Part shown: positions 1 through 12,700 of the stretch, in pieces
How the letters are laid out: the number at the start of each line of letters is the position of its first letter
Numbering within the stretch: position 1 is the first letter of the stretch
Origin: Branchiostoma floridae
Taxonomy: Eukaryota; Chordata; Leptocardii; Amphioxiformes; Branchiostomatidae
DNA length: 64,000 nucleotides
Assembly: GCF_000003815.2 (NCBI RefSeq)
Contig: NC_049997.1
Coordinates: 17,008,984 to 17,072,983 of the forward strand
Direction: 5' to 3'
Translations under genes and position numbers: made by a program
Notes under the pieces: generated by a model
The model's input: the letters and a program-made list of their open reading frames with translations, nothing else
Databases searched by the model: none
What the model was told of the DNA's origin: nothing

Positions 1-110
1 CCTCCCCCCAGGCCAGGGAATGCCAAAAAAGCCCAGTCTGGATAGGCTAGGGTTAGCAAACAATCTGTTAACAAATGTAGACTTCTGTATCTCTATCGGA
101 AGAAGCTCAC

Positions 111-2883
111 CTCCAGAACAAGTACGTCTGGTCTCCCTTCCTTAGAGGCTGCGTACATCTCAGACTCTTTAAACTGTAGTACAACATAGGTGCCGTCTGT
201 AGGTGGTATGCTTTTGTAGGAGTACATTTGTACGATCGCTGAAAGGGACGATGAAATACACGAAATGAGTGAATAAGTTCAAATTAAAGTAGAATTAAAA
301 CATAATGTCAGATTTTGGCCCTAAAATTGAATTTGTTCTCGAGAATCAAAGGGCTTTGCAAGAACAAAACTTTTATTTTAGGTGAATGACATGTACAACA
401 CTTTTTTTAGCATTATTTTGCATCATTATTTGCTATTTTTGATCTTTAGGAATTGTGCAAAAAACTGCACAATGTCCGCTAGTTTCTAATACCATTTCAA
501 AATAGACCCTCCTTGTGTAAACAGCAACATACTGTACACTGGTAGGTTTCTTGTGATCGACTTATTATGTAGGCACACTCCAGGCTCGCTAGATATGATA
601 GAAAAATACTACTTTCTATTGCGCAATGAATATTACACATCGTATCAAAAGCTGTGCATAGCTGTATAGGAGATAACATTTCTTCAGACAGAAGAGGAAA
701 TATGTGCCTGTATCAGACTTGCCCTTACTTTCGTCCTTGTTCCTGGGCGTCACGTTTGGAGTCCGGTACACCTTTTTCCCGGGTTCTCCATTATCCTTCA
801 AGTGTTGAATAAGGGTCCCTTTGTATGTTCCGTACTGGTTATTTATCTGTGATACTGCAGTACTGTCAAACTGAATCGTCTGAAAATTGAAAGGGTTATA
901 TCATCAGAACAAGACCAAAAGATCACATTTCCTAATCATCTCATCATATCACTTCATGCAATACACTAATCCGTCAAATCCAAATGGCGCCACCCTTCCC
1001 GTCATACACCGCAAACAAAATGGCAGCGCCCAAACTGCCAACAAAAACAGTACAGGTTTAGCTGCGCAAACCTGTAACTGTAACTGGAACTGGCTATTGT
1101 TGACGTGATGAGTCGAGTTTGACAGGGGATGTGACTACATTAAGGCAAACTGTTAGCTTCAAATGATACACTTCAATAGGAATCTATCTACACTTTGAAG
1201 TAGTTCTTTATCTGATTTTCTTCTTTGCTATCAAAATGTATCGCCTGAAAAGAAAAACTATTTATAAAATTAGAGTTCTGCGACCTCATACCTCCATGAA
1301 GTAGGATAAATGCAAATGATATACCCACTTGGATAATTTATGCATGGTGATGTTCACCTTCAACAAACATATGTCAAAAGTACAAAGTTCCCATCATTTA
1401 TCATGAAGCGTTTTTAACATTTTTTTTTATTAATCATGCAAATGAGTTCCTTATTTGTATGTTTGCTATCTGTTTATTTTCTACCTGTCATGATTTGAAT
1501 GTGTCACATATATTGATGTACAGTTACGGAAAACATTATCATACAATTCCCTCATTTCTTATGCAAATCAAGTCCTCATTTGCATAACATGAAAATTATT
1601 GTGTGCATATTTGCCTGAGCTACCTGCATGCTTTCTTCGGTTATACTCTTTGGAATCTTTTGACTAGAATGTCCCTGAAGCTCCAAATTCAATTTTTACG
1701 TCTTTGCAATTGACTAGGCTACCTGCATACCACAAAATCATAAAAATCCGTTATTCCTTTCTTAGGTAGTCAAGCTCGACCAATATCCGATGATGGATGT
1801 ACTTTACATGCTGTCTCATCTTTTGACACAGGCTTACAGCTTCAAGTAATGGACTAACACGAACTCAATCCACACTGAACTATGAACTTAAGGAATTACA
1901 GAGTTAATAACAACTATATGCCCGTGGGCTAAAGATAAGATCTATACATGCAGTGCAGGCCACGTGTCTTGCACTCAAAGTTTTGTTCGCTCGCACGCAC
2001 ACAAACACACACACACAAACACATAGAGTGGGTTCACACGTGCGTATATATCTAAAGCTAAGGGCACAACCCGCCGTACGTGCTGTCCGTACGTTTTTTT
2101 GGGGGGGGGAGGCCTTGTCCGCTACGTATTTCTGAAAGCGTTCAGGCTGACAGGGCAGGCGCGTTGCCCGTACTGGCACGCACGGGGGGCGAATCCGCAG
2201 CCCGATGGCACACAAAGTTTTGCCTGTACGTAAAGTTATACGGTGAATCCTGGTGCTCCAAATTCCGTCGAGTTCGCACGGAGGCGGTACTAACCACTTA
2301 CGGATCCCAAAAGATTGCCCACGTTTTAACACGTAGACAGCACGTATTTGCGCGTACGGCGGGTTGTGCCCTCAGCTTAAATCCGTGTGAGGTCTGTCTC
2401 GAATTCGTAATCTTTACCAGGCTCCACAGGTGGCTGGGAAATAGTAGCAATTGTACAAATTTAGACAGATAGCATGCCAGAGGAGTTAGCTGGCCGAGGA
2501 GCATGATTTGGGACCCAACTTAAATCGTCTGGCGCGTTGTCTGTCTATATATAACGTTAGCTATATTTGTCCAGTTTCTACTATTTTTTCAGCGACCTGT
2601 GGAGCCTTGTACGGGCTAAGTATTCCATGGTGGCTTCATACTTAGTACTTTAATATATACACACGTGTGAACTCACCCAAAGACTCACACTCACGCCTCA
2701 CACACACTAACACTAACACTCGCCTGTGCACTCACACACACACACACGCACGTACACAAACAGATCTAGACATACACACACAAACACACACAAACACACA
2801 CACACACACACACAAATCAAACATGTCGACAAGCGACCAGGTCATATGAAACTTACTTTTTGCTCCTCGCCCCCTGCTGCCAT
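111..2883 (-). CDS. IL-1-like beta-trefoil family, copy A (partial, exons 1-3)
   Basis: This is the leftmost copy of a four-gene tandem family; exons 4-5 lie beyond the left edge. Exon 1 is 2883-2857 (MAAGGEEQK, donor GTAAGT, phase 0). Exon 2 is 879-729 (50 codons, starts TIQFD, phase 1 donor GTAAGG). Exon 3 is 238-111 (42 codons, contains GTYVVLQF and ends VLVLE, phase 0 donor GTGAGC). Exon 2 has NGEPGKKVYRT, shared with the other copies as NG-P-----RT. Exon 1 was chosen because its phase, its place beside the intron-1 CA repeat and the TATA-like sequence upstream all match the paralogues. It lacks the Met-Gly-Asn start of C and D, so exon 1 is the least certain part. There is no signal peptide. 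Function is inferred only: an IL-1-like cytokine fold, see the copy B entry. Confidence 0.62.
1985..2023. repeat. (CA)n-rich microsatellite, copy A intron 1
   Basis: A short run of CACA and CACAAA units. It abuts the inverted-repeat element starting near 2031. Confidence 0.8.
2031..2393. mobile_element. MITE-like element with about 60-bp terminal inverted repeats
   Basis: The left end (ggttcacacg, then aagggcacaacccgccgtac) is the reverse complement of the right end (gtacggcgggttgtgccctc, then cgtgtgag). The interior has no convincing coding sequence. It sits in intron 1 of copy A. Confidence 0.7.
2680..2816. repeat. (CA)n microsatellite beside exon 1 of copy A
   Basis: A long alternating CA tract broken by CTCA and CAAA variants. 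It lies just inside intron 1, 40 bp from the exon 1 donor. Copies B, C and D have equivalent tracts at the same relative place. Confidence 0.9.
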
Positions 2884-2990
2884 GTTCAATGTAGGTTGTG
2901 CTGCACAACTGATAGTCCACGTCAGTTCAGGCCAAAAGTCAGTACAGAAATGTGCGACCAAGACCCCCACACCCTTTACACATCACTCCC

Positions 2991-2998
2991 TTTACATA
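2991..2998 (-). promoter_or_regulatory. TATA-like box of copy A
   Basis: On the minus strand the sequence TATGTAAAGGGAGTGAT aligns with TATATAAAGGAAGTGAT upstream of copy D. It lies about 110 bp upstream of the proposed ATG at 2883, the same distance as in copies C and D. It is a weaker match to the TATA consensus than in the paralogues. Confidence 0.4.
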
Positions 2999-3069
2999 CC
3001 AAAGGGATGATGGCAATGATGCCTGCGGCCAAGTAGCATCAACTTGTAGCACCGCCCCTCGACCTGGTC

Positions 3070-3235
3070 TTGTGTGTGTGTTTATGTGTGCGTGTGTATA
3101 TTTAAATTATGTGTGTATGTATGCGTCTATGTACGGTTGTGTGTGTGTCTGTGTCTGCGTGTGTCTGTGTCTGTCCGTCTGTGTTTGTGTGTGTGTGTTC
3201 GTGTGTGTGTGGGGGGGGGGTGGATTTGTACGTGT
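3070..3235. repeat. (GT)n-rich microsatellite upstream of copy A
   Basis: GT, GTCT and GTAT units end in a G-run near 3211-3220. Open frames across it are low-complexity artefacts. Confidence 0.9.
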
Positions 3236-3334
3236 GTGTATGTAGTTGATATGCATTATTTTTGTGTTGTTGTGTCATAACATGAATGAACACTATCTAT
3301 CAGTATAGAAATATTATCTACATGTTTGGTAAGG

Positions 3335-3530
3335 TAGGCACATAGCCTTTTCAAGGCCGTAGGAGCAGTGGGTTGTTATCCATTGTGTCTAGGGCAGGGC
3401 ATTAGAGGACAGAGCCCAACCCTCCAACCACCTTTAATCTTCCCAACTTAAGTTGGGTAGCGTTACCAATTACCCCTGGTTATTTTTACACCTGGATGGA
3501 GAGAAGAAGTGTCTTTCCTAAAGGCAAAAG
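3335..3530. repeat. SINE-like fragment (body only)
   Basis: Shares the blocks gttgttatcc, gtgtctaggg, agcccaaccctcc and tttacacctgg with the fuller SINE at 34,385-34,627. The tRNA-like head is missing here. Confidence 0.55.
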
Positions 3531-3979
3531 ATCGGTAACATATTGAGTTACTGATGTAAAAGTTTAATTGCAATTTTTACTATCTCTTCATGTGACTTTT
3601 GTGTTTTGTAAGTTGTATCTTTCTACCCTGTTGTAGATCTGTGTCAGTTTCTACCGTCCTAGGTTCTCGAGTCTACAGTATTGTTCCTCAGATATGTGTG
3701 CTCAACTTCTCATGATCTCTACATTGTTACACGCTCCTCCACAGCGTCGAAATAAATTGTCTTATTCCACTGAATATTCGTGTGTGACTCTTTTATGCAA
3801 TACACTACATGGTACATCTTGTTTTTTTTTTCACCCATCTTGTTTTTTTTCGTAGGTTATATTCGCAAAGACAGCCCTGGGACAGAGAACGTATTTTTGT
3901 GCGCGAAGCATGCTGGGAGGTCTAGTGTCCTGGATACGTGACTTGTTGTGTGGATCGAAGGTGTGCTCAACTGTGATTA

Positions 3980-4514
3980 GGCCACAGCAAGTAAATTTTA
4001 TGGATGACATCAGCGCGCGCATTAATTTTCGCCTGATTTCAGAATAAAAAACAAGATTTTTTTTCTTCTGCAGGTTGGTCAACATGACGATAAAGTACCA
4101 AAATGAGGAAATATATTGTGTTGTAGATATANNNNNNNNNNNNNNNNNNNNNNNNNNNNNNNNNNNNNNNNNNNNNNNNNNNNNNNNNNNNNNNNNNNNN
4201 NNNNNNNNNNNNNNNNNNNNNNNNNNNNNNNNNNNNNNNNNNNNNNNNNNNNNNNNNNNNNNNNNNNNNNNACACTAGTGTCACTTTAACCACACCAGTA
4301 CATGTCTTACATACAGGAATGAATGCCTTGTTGGCTCTGATACCATGATTTGTCCCTTTAATTCTTTTTACAACAGTTATCACAACTTTATGGTGCCTAT
4401 TTTTGAAAATGTAGCCATCTTGTTTTTTTTCACCCATCTTGTTTTTTTTCGCCCTATCGCACTATTTTTGCAGTCCGCAGAGGATGTCATCCATAAAATT
4501 TACTTGCCGTGGCC
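3980..4514. mobile_element. TTA-flanked MITE, family 1 (contains gap)
   Basis: The ends are ggccacagcaagtaaatttt and its near-perfect reverse complement ending aaatttacttgccgtggcc. Both continue inward with tggatgacatc/gatgtcatcca. Both ends are flanked by TTA (3977-3979 and 4515-4517), which looks like a target-site duplication. The interior includes the N gap. The same ends recur at 33,910, 49,022 and 50,725. Confidence 0.85.
4132..4271. other. Assembly gap (140 N)
   Basis: A run of N inside the family 1 MITE. The true length is unknown. Confidence 0.99.
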
Positions 4515-6147
4515 TTAACAAGACTTGTGATGATTGGGCGATGGGGAGGGGGGCTGTCTAAATGTTTTACAGACAGGTGTGTTTGTTTGTGTGCGTGCTA
4601 CAGATGAATAAACTCTATTCTTCGACAGTTGTACACAGTACAATGTATTAGCAACCATGACAAAGTAACCAATACATTAATACTAGTCTATTCTAAAGTC
4701 TACAGGAATGTGAACGTAAATGGTGTTTTGACATTATGTAATTTCAGTCCGTTACAGTCTCTCTTTTTTCAAGGCTCTTGTATTGGCCTAAGTACGCACG
4801 ATGGATAACAAGTCTGACACTGAACCTGCCCTGAAGTTCCAAAACAAGCCGCTAGGGGGCCCAAACCTGTCTACCACTACCACTCAAAAATCATAGCCGC
4901 AGCATGTTCAGAACTCCAGATATCCAACCCGGAAGTTCCACTGCAGTACCATAACAACCGCTAGGAGGCCCAAGATCTAATCGTTTTCAGGTCTTATCAA
5001 GACCTACACACACACACCAAATAGCAATACAATTCATGCAGGCGCTCTTGAGTTATGGTGGTCTTCTACAAACAGGCACACATACACACAAACGCTTCTT
5101 GGTGAAGGTAACTAGCGAACCGCAACAAAACGCGAGTGTACTGTATAAAGTCATACCAAGGACATAATATATTCTCAACCAGACTACCCTTTGTATAATA
5201 GCTAGTAGTAGCAGTCAGACAGCTACGTGACTACTGGAGGCACAATTTATCCAAGTCAGTGGTCTAGAAACTGAGTCATTAGAAAGTATACTAATGGTAT
5301 TCAACATATTCCCACTACCTAGGGTGTGAATGTGATTTTTATGTGAACTTAACGGAGAAACATCTAGAAATGCTTCAAGATGTGACTGCAGTGAAAATAT
5401 ATGTGAAAGGGACAAATTACAATGTTAGAGAAATGTGAAGCATAGAATGTGATGCAGATAAACATCCAACCTCAATCTGAACTTTTGCCCTTTCCCTATT
5501 TGCTCATTGTATAATTGTCTGCGACAACGTCCACCTTTCTGTCATTTAAACATTTCCCTCCAATATTTGGTACTATTTTGCAATTATGTGTTATTCACAT
5601 TTCATAATTTCACGAAACATTCCATATCATCCCTTTCGCATAAGTAAAATTTTGTTACATTGCTAAAAGTTGTTACCCCATATCAAATTCACATAAAGGT
5701 CACATTTACGCCCATGGCAGTGTTCACAGACTTTTAGCAGCGCTGGCTTTTTTTAGGGGGGAGGGGGGTGCTCTGATTTGCGATTTTCAGCATGAGGTAA
5801 ATTTCTGCAGTCCCTCTGGTTCTCTAATGCTCCCATTGTTGAAAATACCCATGTTGAAAATTTCAGATCTGCCCTACCAGCCCCCCTCCCCAATACGAAT
5901 TAGCTAGCGCCCCTGAAAGTCTGAGGAGGAAGCTACGACAGAAGTCTATCGGGGATCCTAACCATATTGACGTGGAAGAGAAATAACACAAGAACTTATT
6001 ATTTATTGCAAGAGTTGATAACACCAACGAATCACCTAGATTCAAAAGTTAACGTTGTTCAGTATAGAGTATGTGCTGAAACCTCTTCCCACCAATGTTC
6101 AACCATGTCCATACTGGCTCTACGTTTGTTTGTGCCATGCTTCGGTG

Positions 6148-6247
6148 NNNNNNNNNNNNNNNNNNNNNNNNNNNNNNNNNNNNNNNNNNNNNNNNNNNNN
6201 NNNNNNNNNNNNNNNNNNNNNNNNNNNNNNNNNNNNNNNNNNNNNNN
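6148..6247. other. Assembly gap (100 N)
   Basis: A run of exactly 100 N, probably a placeholder length. Confidence 0.99.
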
Positions 6248-6779
6248 TGATAGCACATGAAAGGGGGTTGTCACAGTTTGTGATTTTACACGATGTAGGG
6301 TAAATGTGCTCAACATAGAATGAATGTTACCAGAATGATTTCCGTAATTTCATTGCGAACTTGCAATCTTAGACAAGTAAAGAAACAAGAGTTAGGAGAC
6401 CTTATACCTTCATGAGATATCTTGATGGCGGAAATGACCTGGGCACTTACATGATCTCTACATTGTTATGTACATCTTAACTAACTTTGACATGTCACAA
6501 GTATGAAATTACTATGATTCTTCACTTTGATGAATTACGGAACATTTGCATTAATAATGCACATTAAGCCCAAATGTGCTTAATTAGTATATGTTAAAGT
6601 CCCAGATGTTATAAGTTAGATAATTATGTTACATGCACATGTACTCATGTGCCATTAATATTCTATTATGGAAAATGACGTCGACATTTTATTCGTTAAG
6701 CTGTACTTCCGGGATTTGGAGCTATTTCCGGAGACCGTGGATTGTTGAATTCCGCGGCGCGGAATTCATCGCTATACCG

Positions 6780-7630
6780 ATGAAATCCGCGCCACTTCGG
6801 TCGCTAATACTAGCGACTGGTCGCGGACTTCATCACGCTAGACTGATGAAACCCGCGCCACTTCGGCCACTAATACTAGCGACTGGTCGCGGACTTCATC
6901 ACGCTATACCGATGAAACCCGCGCCACTTCGGTCACTAATACTAGCGACTGGTCGCGGACTTCATCACGCTATACCGATGAAATCCGCGCCACCTCGGCC
7001 GCTATTACTAGCGTTTGGTCGCGGACTTCATCACGCTAGACTGATGAAACCCGCACCACTTCGGCCACTAATACTAGCGACTGGTCGCGGACTTCATCAC
7101 GCTAGCGTGATGAAACCCGCGCCACTTCGGTCACTAATACTAGCGTCTGGTCGCGGACTTCATCACGCTATACCGATGAAACCCGCGCCACTTCGGTCAC
7201 TAATACTAGCGACTGGTCGCGGACTTCATCACGCTATACCGATGAAATCCGCGCCACCTCGGCCGCTATTACTAGCGTTTGGTCGCGGACTTCATCACGC
7301 TAGACTGATGAAACCCGCGCCACTTCGGCCACTAATACTAGCGTCTGGTCGCGGACTTCATCACGCTAGACTGATGAAACCCGCGCCACTTCGGCCACTA
7401 ATACTAGCGACTGGTCGCGGACTTCATCACGCTAGCGTGATGAAACCCGCGCCACTTCGGTCACTAATACTAGCGTCTGGTCGCGGACTTCATCACGCTA
7501 TACCGATGAAATCCGCGTCACTTCGGCCGCTATTACTAGCGTTTGGTCGCGGACTTCATCACGCTAGACTGATGAAACCCGCGCCACTTCAGCCACTAAT
7601 ACTAGCGTCTGGTCGCGGACTTCATCACGC
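6780..7630. repeat. 66-bp tandem array, 13 units (left arm)
   Basis: Each unit runs from ATGAAA(T/C)CCGCG to CACGCTAT. It is an imperfect dyad: GATGAAATCCGCG near one end pairs with CGCGGACTTCATC near the other. In one frame all 13 units are open and give a 22-residue repeat (MKPAPLRPLILATGRGLHHA plus two residues). That is automatic for a stop-free 66-bp unit. The array is preceded by gagaccgtggattgttgaat and an EcoRI/SacII-like palindrome. The same flank occurs, inverted, at the right array. Confidence 0.93.
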
Positions 7631-7971
7631 TGTGTGACGGGCATATTTTTAAGAAAATACTTTCACGTTTCTATAGTAGGTTTTATATTTATTGCAGAAT
7701 ATAAGGTAGTATGTCTTCTTAGCATTAACGAATATTTTGTTTACCTCATACCAGGTGATAACGGTTTTTTAGTTCTTCATTAACTAGCTCTACCGGAGTT
7801 TCAAAATATTGCAAAGAGTAGAGTAAGTTAGAGCCTGTAGTTATCAATATTTATTCAGGTCAATGAAAATAATTTCACCACACTTCGACTTATCAACAAG
7901 TTGATAAATCGATCAGACACTGTTGATACGCATGTCTAAAAAACAAAATAATTGCACTACATTATCTTTGA

Positions 7972-8400
7972 GTTGATAAGTACAATGTTGATACACATGA
8001 AAAAAAACTCACTACAGTCAACATCTTGAAGTTGATAAGTACAATGTTGAAACACATGAAAAAAACTTAACTACACTCAACATCTTGAAGTTGATAAGTA
8101 CAATGTTGATACACATGAAAAAAAACTTACTACACTCAACATCTTTGAGTTGATAAGTACAATGTTGATACACATGAAAAAAACTCACTACACTCAACAT
8201 CTTGAAGTTGATTAGTACAATGATGATATACATGAAAAAAACCCAACTTACTACACTCAACATCTTTGAGTACAATGTTGATACACATGAAAAAAACTCA
8301 CTACAGTCAACATCTTGAAGTTGATAAGTACGATGTTGAAACACATGAAAAAAAACTTACTACACTCAACATCTTTGAGTTGATAAGTACAATGTTGATA
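7972..8400. repeat. About 59-bp tandem array, 7-8 units
   Basis: The unit contains gttgataagtacaatgttga, then tacacatgaaaaaaa and ctcaacatctt. One unit is shortened near 8266. Confidence 0.9.
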
Positions 8401-8835
8401 CGGTATATAAATTGGTTGGGGAGGAGGCCCGCATCCTTCTCTCTGTAAAAAATGTCTGCATACCCTGCACCGCCGGCCATAGAGCAGGACTTTTTTTTCT
8501 GCTCGCGGTATATAAATTGGTTGGGGAGAAGGCCCGCATCCTTCTCTCTGTAAAAAATGTCTGCATACCCTGCACCGCCGGCCATAGAGCAGGACTTTTT
8601 TTCTGCTCGCGGTATATAAATTGGTTGGGGAGAAGGCCCGCATCCTTCTCTCTGTAAAAAATGTCTGCATACCCTGCACCGCCGGCCATAGAGCAGGACT
8701 TTTTTTCTGCTCGCGGTATATAAATTGGTTGGGGAGAAGGCCCGCATCCTTCTCTCTGTAAAAAAATGTCTGCATACCCTGCACCGCCGGCCATAGAGCA
8801 GGACTTTTTTTCTGCTCGCGGTATATAAATTTGGT
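8400..8835. repeat. About 105-bp tandem array, just over 4 units
   Basis: The unit begins cggtatataaattggttggg and ends with aggac, a T-run and ctgctcg. Units are nearly identical, so the array is young or homogenised. Long minus-strand frames here are products of the repeat. Confidence 0.93.
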
Positions 8836-8953
8836 TTGGGAGATGTGTTTGATGTGTAAGAATAATAGTAAGATTCTCCTATATGCCCTGCCACTTGTTA
8901 CCCTGTGATTTTATATATTTGTCAACTGTGTTAAATATGCTATTACTGTGTTA

Positions 8954-10165
8954 GAGCATGTTTTCTTTATAAATTTGTCAGCTGTATAACTGTAACCGCA
9001 CTGACTAGCTAGAGCATGTTTTCTTTATAAATTTGTCAGCTGTATAACTGTGTCACTTACACTGACTAGCTAGAGCATGTTTTCTTTATAAATTTGTCAG
9101 CTGTATAACTGTGTAACTTACACTGACTAGCTAGAGCATGTTTTCTTTATAAATTTGTCAGCTGTATAACTGTGTCACTTACACTGACTAGCTATAGCAT
9201 GTTTTCTTTATAAATTTGTCAGCTGTATAACTGTGTAACTTACACTGACTAGCTATAGCATGTTTTCTTTATAAATTTGTCAGCTGTATAACTGTAACCG
9301 CACTGACTAGCTAGAGCATGTTTTCTTTATAAATTTGTCAGCTGTATAACTGTGTAACTTACACTGACTAGCTAGAGCATGTTTTCTTTATAAATTTGTC
9401 AGCTGTATAACTAACTACACTGACTAGCTAGAGCATGTTTTCTTTATAAATTTGTCAGCTGTATATTTATATAACTGTGTAACTGACACTGACTAGCTAG
9501 AGCATGTTTTCTTTATAAATTTGTCAGCTGTATAACTGTGTAACTACACTGACTAGCTAGAGCATGTTTTCTTTATAAATTTGTCAGCTGTATATTTATA
9601 TAACTGTGTAACTGACACTGACTAGCTAGAGCATGTTTTCTTTATAAATTTGTCAGCTGTATAACTGTGTAACTACACTAACTGACACTGACTAGCTAGA
9701 GCATGTTTTCTTTATAAATTTGTCAGCTGTATAACTAACTACACTGACTAGCTAGAGCATGTTTTCTTTATAAATTTGTCAGCTGTATAACTGTGTAACT
9801 TACACTGACTAGCTAGAGCATGTTTTCTTTATAAATTTGTCAGCTGTATAACTAACTACACTGACTAGCTAGAGCATGTTTTCTTTATAAATTTGTCAGC
9901 TGTATATTTATATAACTGTGTAACTGACACTGACTAGCTAGAGCATGTTTTCTTTATAAATTTGTCAGCTGTATAACTGTGTAACTACACTGACTTGCTA
10001 GAGCATGTTTTCTTTATAAATTTGTCAGCTGTATATTTATATAACTGTGTAACTGACACTGACTAGCTAGAGCATGTTTTCTTTACAAATTTGTCAGCTG
10101 TATAACTGTGTAACTTACACTGACTAGGTAGAGCTAGAGCATGTTTTATTTAATAATTTGTCAGC
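8954..10165. repeat. About 61-bp tandem array, about 20 units
   Basis: The unit contains agagcatgttttctttataa, tttgtcagctgtataact and actgactagct. Length variants alternate (with and without tatttatataac), giving a higher-order pattern near 9,430-10,060. Confidence 0.93.
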
Positions 10166-10596
10166 TGTATACTATTACAGTTGCCAGATACCGACATTGA
10201 TTTTGTACAGTACTACTGCTTGTCATTCTGCTTGTGTGATGTATTTTCCTGAAAACTTCACCAGTTCACTATGCTTTTTAGTGTCCTAAGTACCATTGAA
10301 TAAACTAATGACTTGCCTTCACACAAACATTGATTGAGTCTTGCAACAACTGTAACGTTACTGAGTAACCTTTTATTCTAGAGCCCTTGGGCAAGAACGG
10401 TAGGCGGTTCTTGAACACCACTGTTACAAATGACAAGCGGCGAAGATCATTATATTCATTACGGGTTCATATACATTTCATAGCACACACAGCAGCCAAA
10501 TCATTACTAGTACTGTAACATGAGTAATGCGTTGGCGGCATAATTCCCTTGCCGGCTACCGACTTGTACTTTGATATATAGTGATAACCAGGGCAT

Positions 10597-10625
10597 GTTG
10601 TTGTTGTTGTTGTTGTTGTTGTTGT
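10597..10625. repeat. (TTG)n microsatellite
   Basis: About ten consecutive TTG units. Confidence 0.9.
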
Positions 10626-10974
10626 CCTCGTTTAACGTCTATTATTTCGCTAGACGTGGTCTCTTGGTGCTGAGTAACACATGGTTCGCTTTTGAGTCAA
10701 TAGTCTCTCTTGGTTTTTAACTCTTGGTTCCTTGTGCTTGAGAGTTGCTGGGCATGTTCAGTCAGGCAATAATATTTTTAGCTCAGCATAGTTTGATTCA
10801 TTATAGGCGTATGTAAGAATTCAGAGGGGGTTTAAACCCCACTGTTACACGTAATTAATTCATTATGTCTACTACGGTATACATTTTTGCGCAATTGGTT
10901 AACATGTAATACGGCAAACTTTACGGAAAATTATCAATTCTATTCCTCCATATATTATCAACAAACTTGAACAG

Positions 10975-11910
10975 AGCATGGCGTCGCTAACAATACAGAA
11001 ATACAATATACAATACTCAAAGTCCCTATTTTCAAAACAATGCGCAACAAACAGGGCTAACACGCAACAAACATATTGGATTCCTCAACATTTTAGCATG
11101 GCGTCGCTAACAATACAGAACTCAAAGTCCCTATTTTCAAAACATTGGGCAACAAACAGGGCTAACACGCAACAAACATATTGGTTTCCTCAACATTTTA
11201 CCGTCTTGCTCACAACTTTTTAGCAGAAGAATTGCGGCATGTTTACAGGAAATTCTGTTCGTGAACACAGAGATGCTGAGACTCAACTGGTGAAAATGTC
11301 CTTGACTTGCATATGGAACAATGGAACAAAATGGCGCCCCAGCTATCCCGTCAGACATTGCGATATGTAGCGGTAAACTTGACTGATTTTTCACAGAACT
11401 GTCTCTATTCGGATTTCCGTCAGCTTATTTCAACAGCACACAACAGGCCAAATTGACAACATATTGAATCCCTTAACATTTTCCCGTGTCATTTACAACC
11501 TTTTAGCAGAGGATATCGGCGTATTTACAGGACATATTGTTCGCAAACACAACACGAAAGTGGGAAATGGCGCACAAGCTATCCCGTTAGTCATTGCGAT
11601 ATTTAGCGGTAAATTTAACTGTATTTTTTTTTCTCTGCGATTACAACTTCACAACAATTAATTCAACAACACACAACAAACAGGCCAAATTGACAGCATA
11701 TTGAATCCCTAAACATTTTCCATGTCATTTACAACCTTTTACCAGAAGATATCGGTGTATTTACAGGATATATTGTTCGCGAACACACGAAAATAGAACA
11801 ATAGAACAATATGATTGGGGAAATGGCGCCTCGCCCAAGCTATCCCGTCAGTCATTGCGATATTTAGCGGTAAATTTAACTGTAATTTTTTCTCTCTACG
11901 ATTACAACTT
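10975..11910. repeat. Degenerate tandem duplications
   Basis: Two copies of a block beginning agcatggcgtcgctaacaat (10,976 and 11,096) are followed by two longer copies sharing ggccaaattgac, catattgaatccct, gatatcgg and tcattgcgatatttagcggt. Confidence 0.8.
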
Positions 11911-12142
11911 CACAACAATTAATGAGTAGCTTCATGTTTAGTCCGATTCAAGTCAATGACCTGATATAATGTGCAACGCTTTGAAAGAAATATTCTGATG
12001 GATTACAAAATTCAACCTAACATTTTATCATATTAGAGCTCTAAATTTGATTGTTGAAAATTACAGCTTCGCGCAAAAATCAGCTCCAAAACTAGAGGTT
12101 TGCATCGAAGGCAATGTAGGTCCAAATGCCAAGTGAAGAAGA

Positions 12143-12700
12143 TCGACCAAACGCTAGTATCAGCGACCGAAGTGACGCGGGTTTCATCGGTCTTGCGTGA
12201 TGAAGTCCGCGACCAGTCGCTAGTATTAGTGACCGAAGTGGCGCGGGTTTCATCAGTCTAGCGTGATGAAGTCCGCGACCAGACGCTAGTATTAGTGACC
12301 GAAGTGGCGCGGGTTTCATCTGTCAAGCGTGATGAAGTCCGCGACCAGACGCTAGTATTAGTGACCGAAGTGGCGCGGGTTTCATCACGCTAGTATTAGC
12401 GACCGAAGTGGCGCGGATTTCATCGGTATAGCGTGATGAAGTCCGCGACCAAACGCTAGTATTAGCGGCCGAAGTGGCGCGGATTTCATCGGTATAGCGT
12501 GATGAAGTCCGCGACCAAACGCTAGTATTAGCGACCGAAGTGGCGCGGATTTCATCGGTATAGCGTGATGAAGTCCGCGACCAAACGCTAGTATTAGCGA
12601 CCGAAGTGGCGCGGATTTCATCGGTATAGCGTGATGAAGTCCGCGACCAAACGCTAGTATTAGCGACCGAAGTGGCGCGGATTTCATCGGTATAGCGATG
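12143..12700. repeat. 66-bp tandem array, about 8 units (right arm, inverted)
   Basis: Same unit as 6780-7630 but on the opposite strand. It overlaps the end of the copy C last exon: the reading frame enters the array and stops there. Confidence 0.93.

Larger units (their letters stand above)
3236..6650. other. Intergenic, no gene seen
   Basis: Lies between the copy A promoter and the satellite island. It holds the SINE fragment, the TTA-flanked MITE at 3980-4514, two assembly gaps and interspersed repeats with the motif gctagggggccc (near 4,850 and 4,970). Short open frames have no family features. Confidence 0.6.

Noticed and set aside
6633..7637. 334-residue open frame as a real repeat protein
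   Set aside because: The 66-bp unit is divisible by three and stop-free, so the frame is open automatically; the same unit occurs inverted in non-coding context. Kept as a repeat and as a low-interest finding.
8257..8894. Three overlapping 142-195 residue minus-strand frames
   Set aside because: All are readings of the 105-bp tandem array; their lengths follow unit length, and the frames contradict each other.
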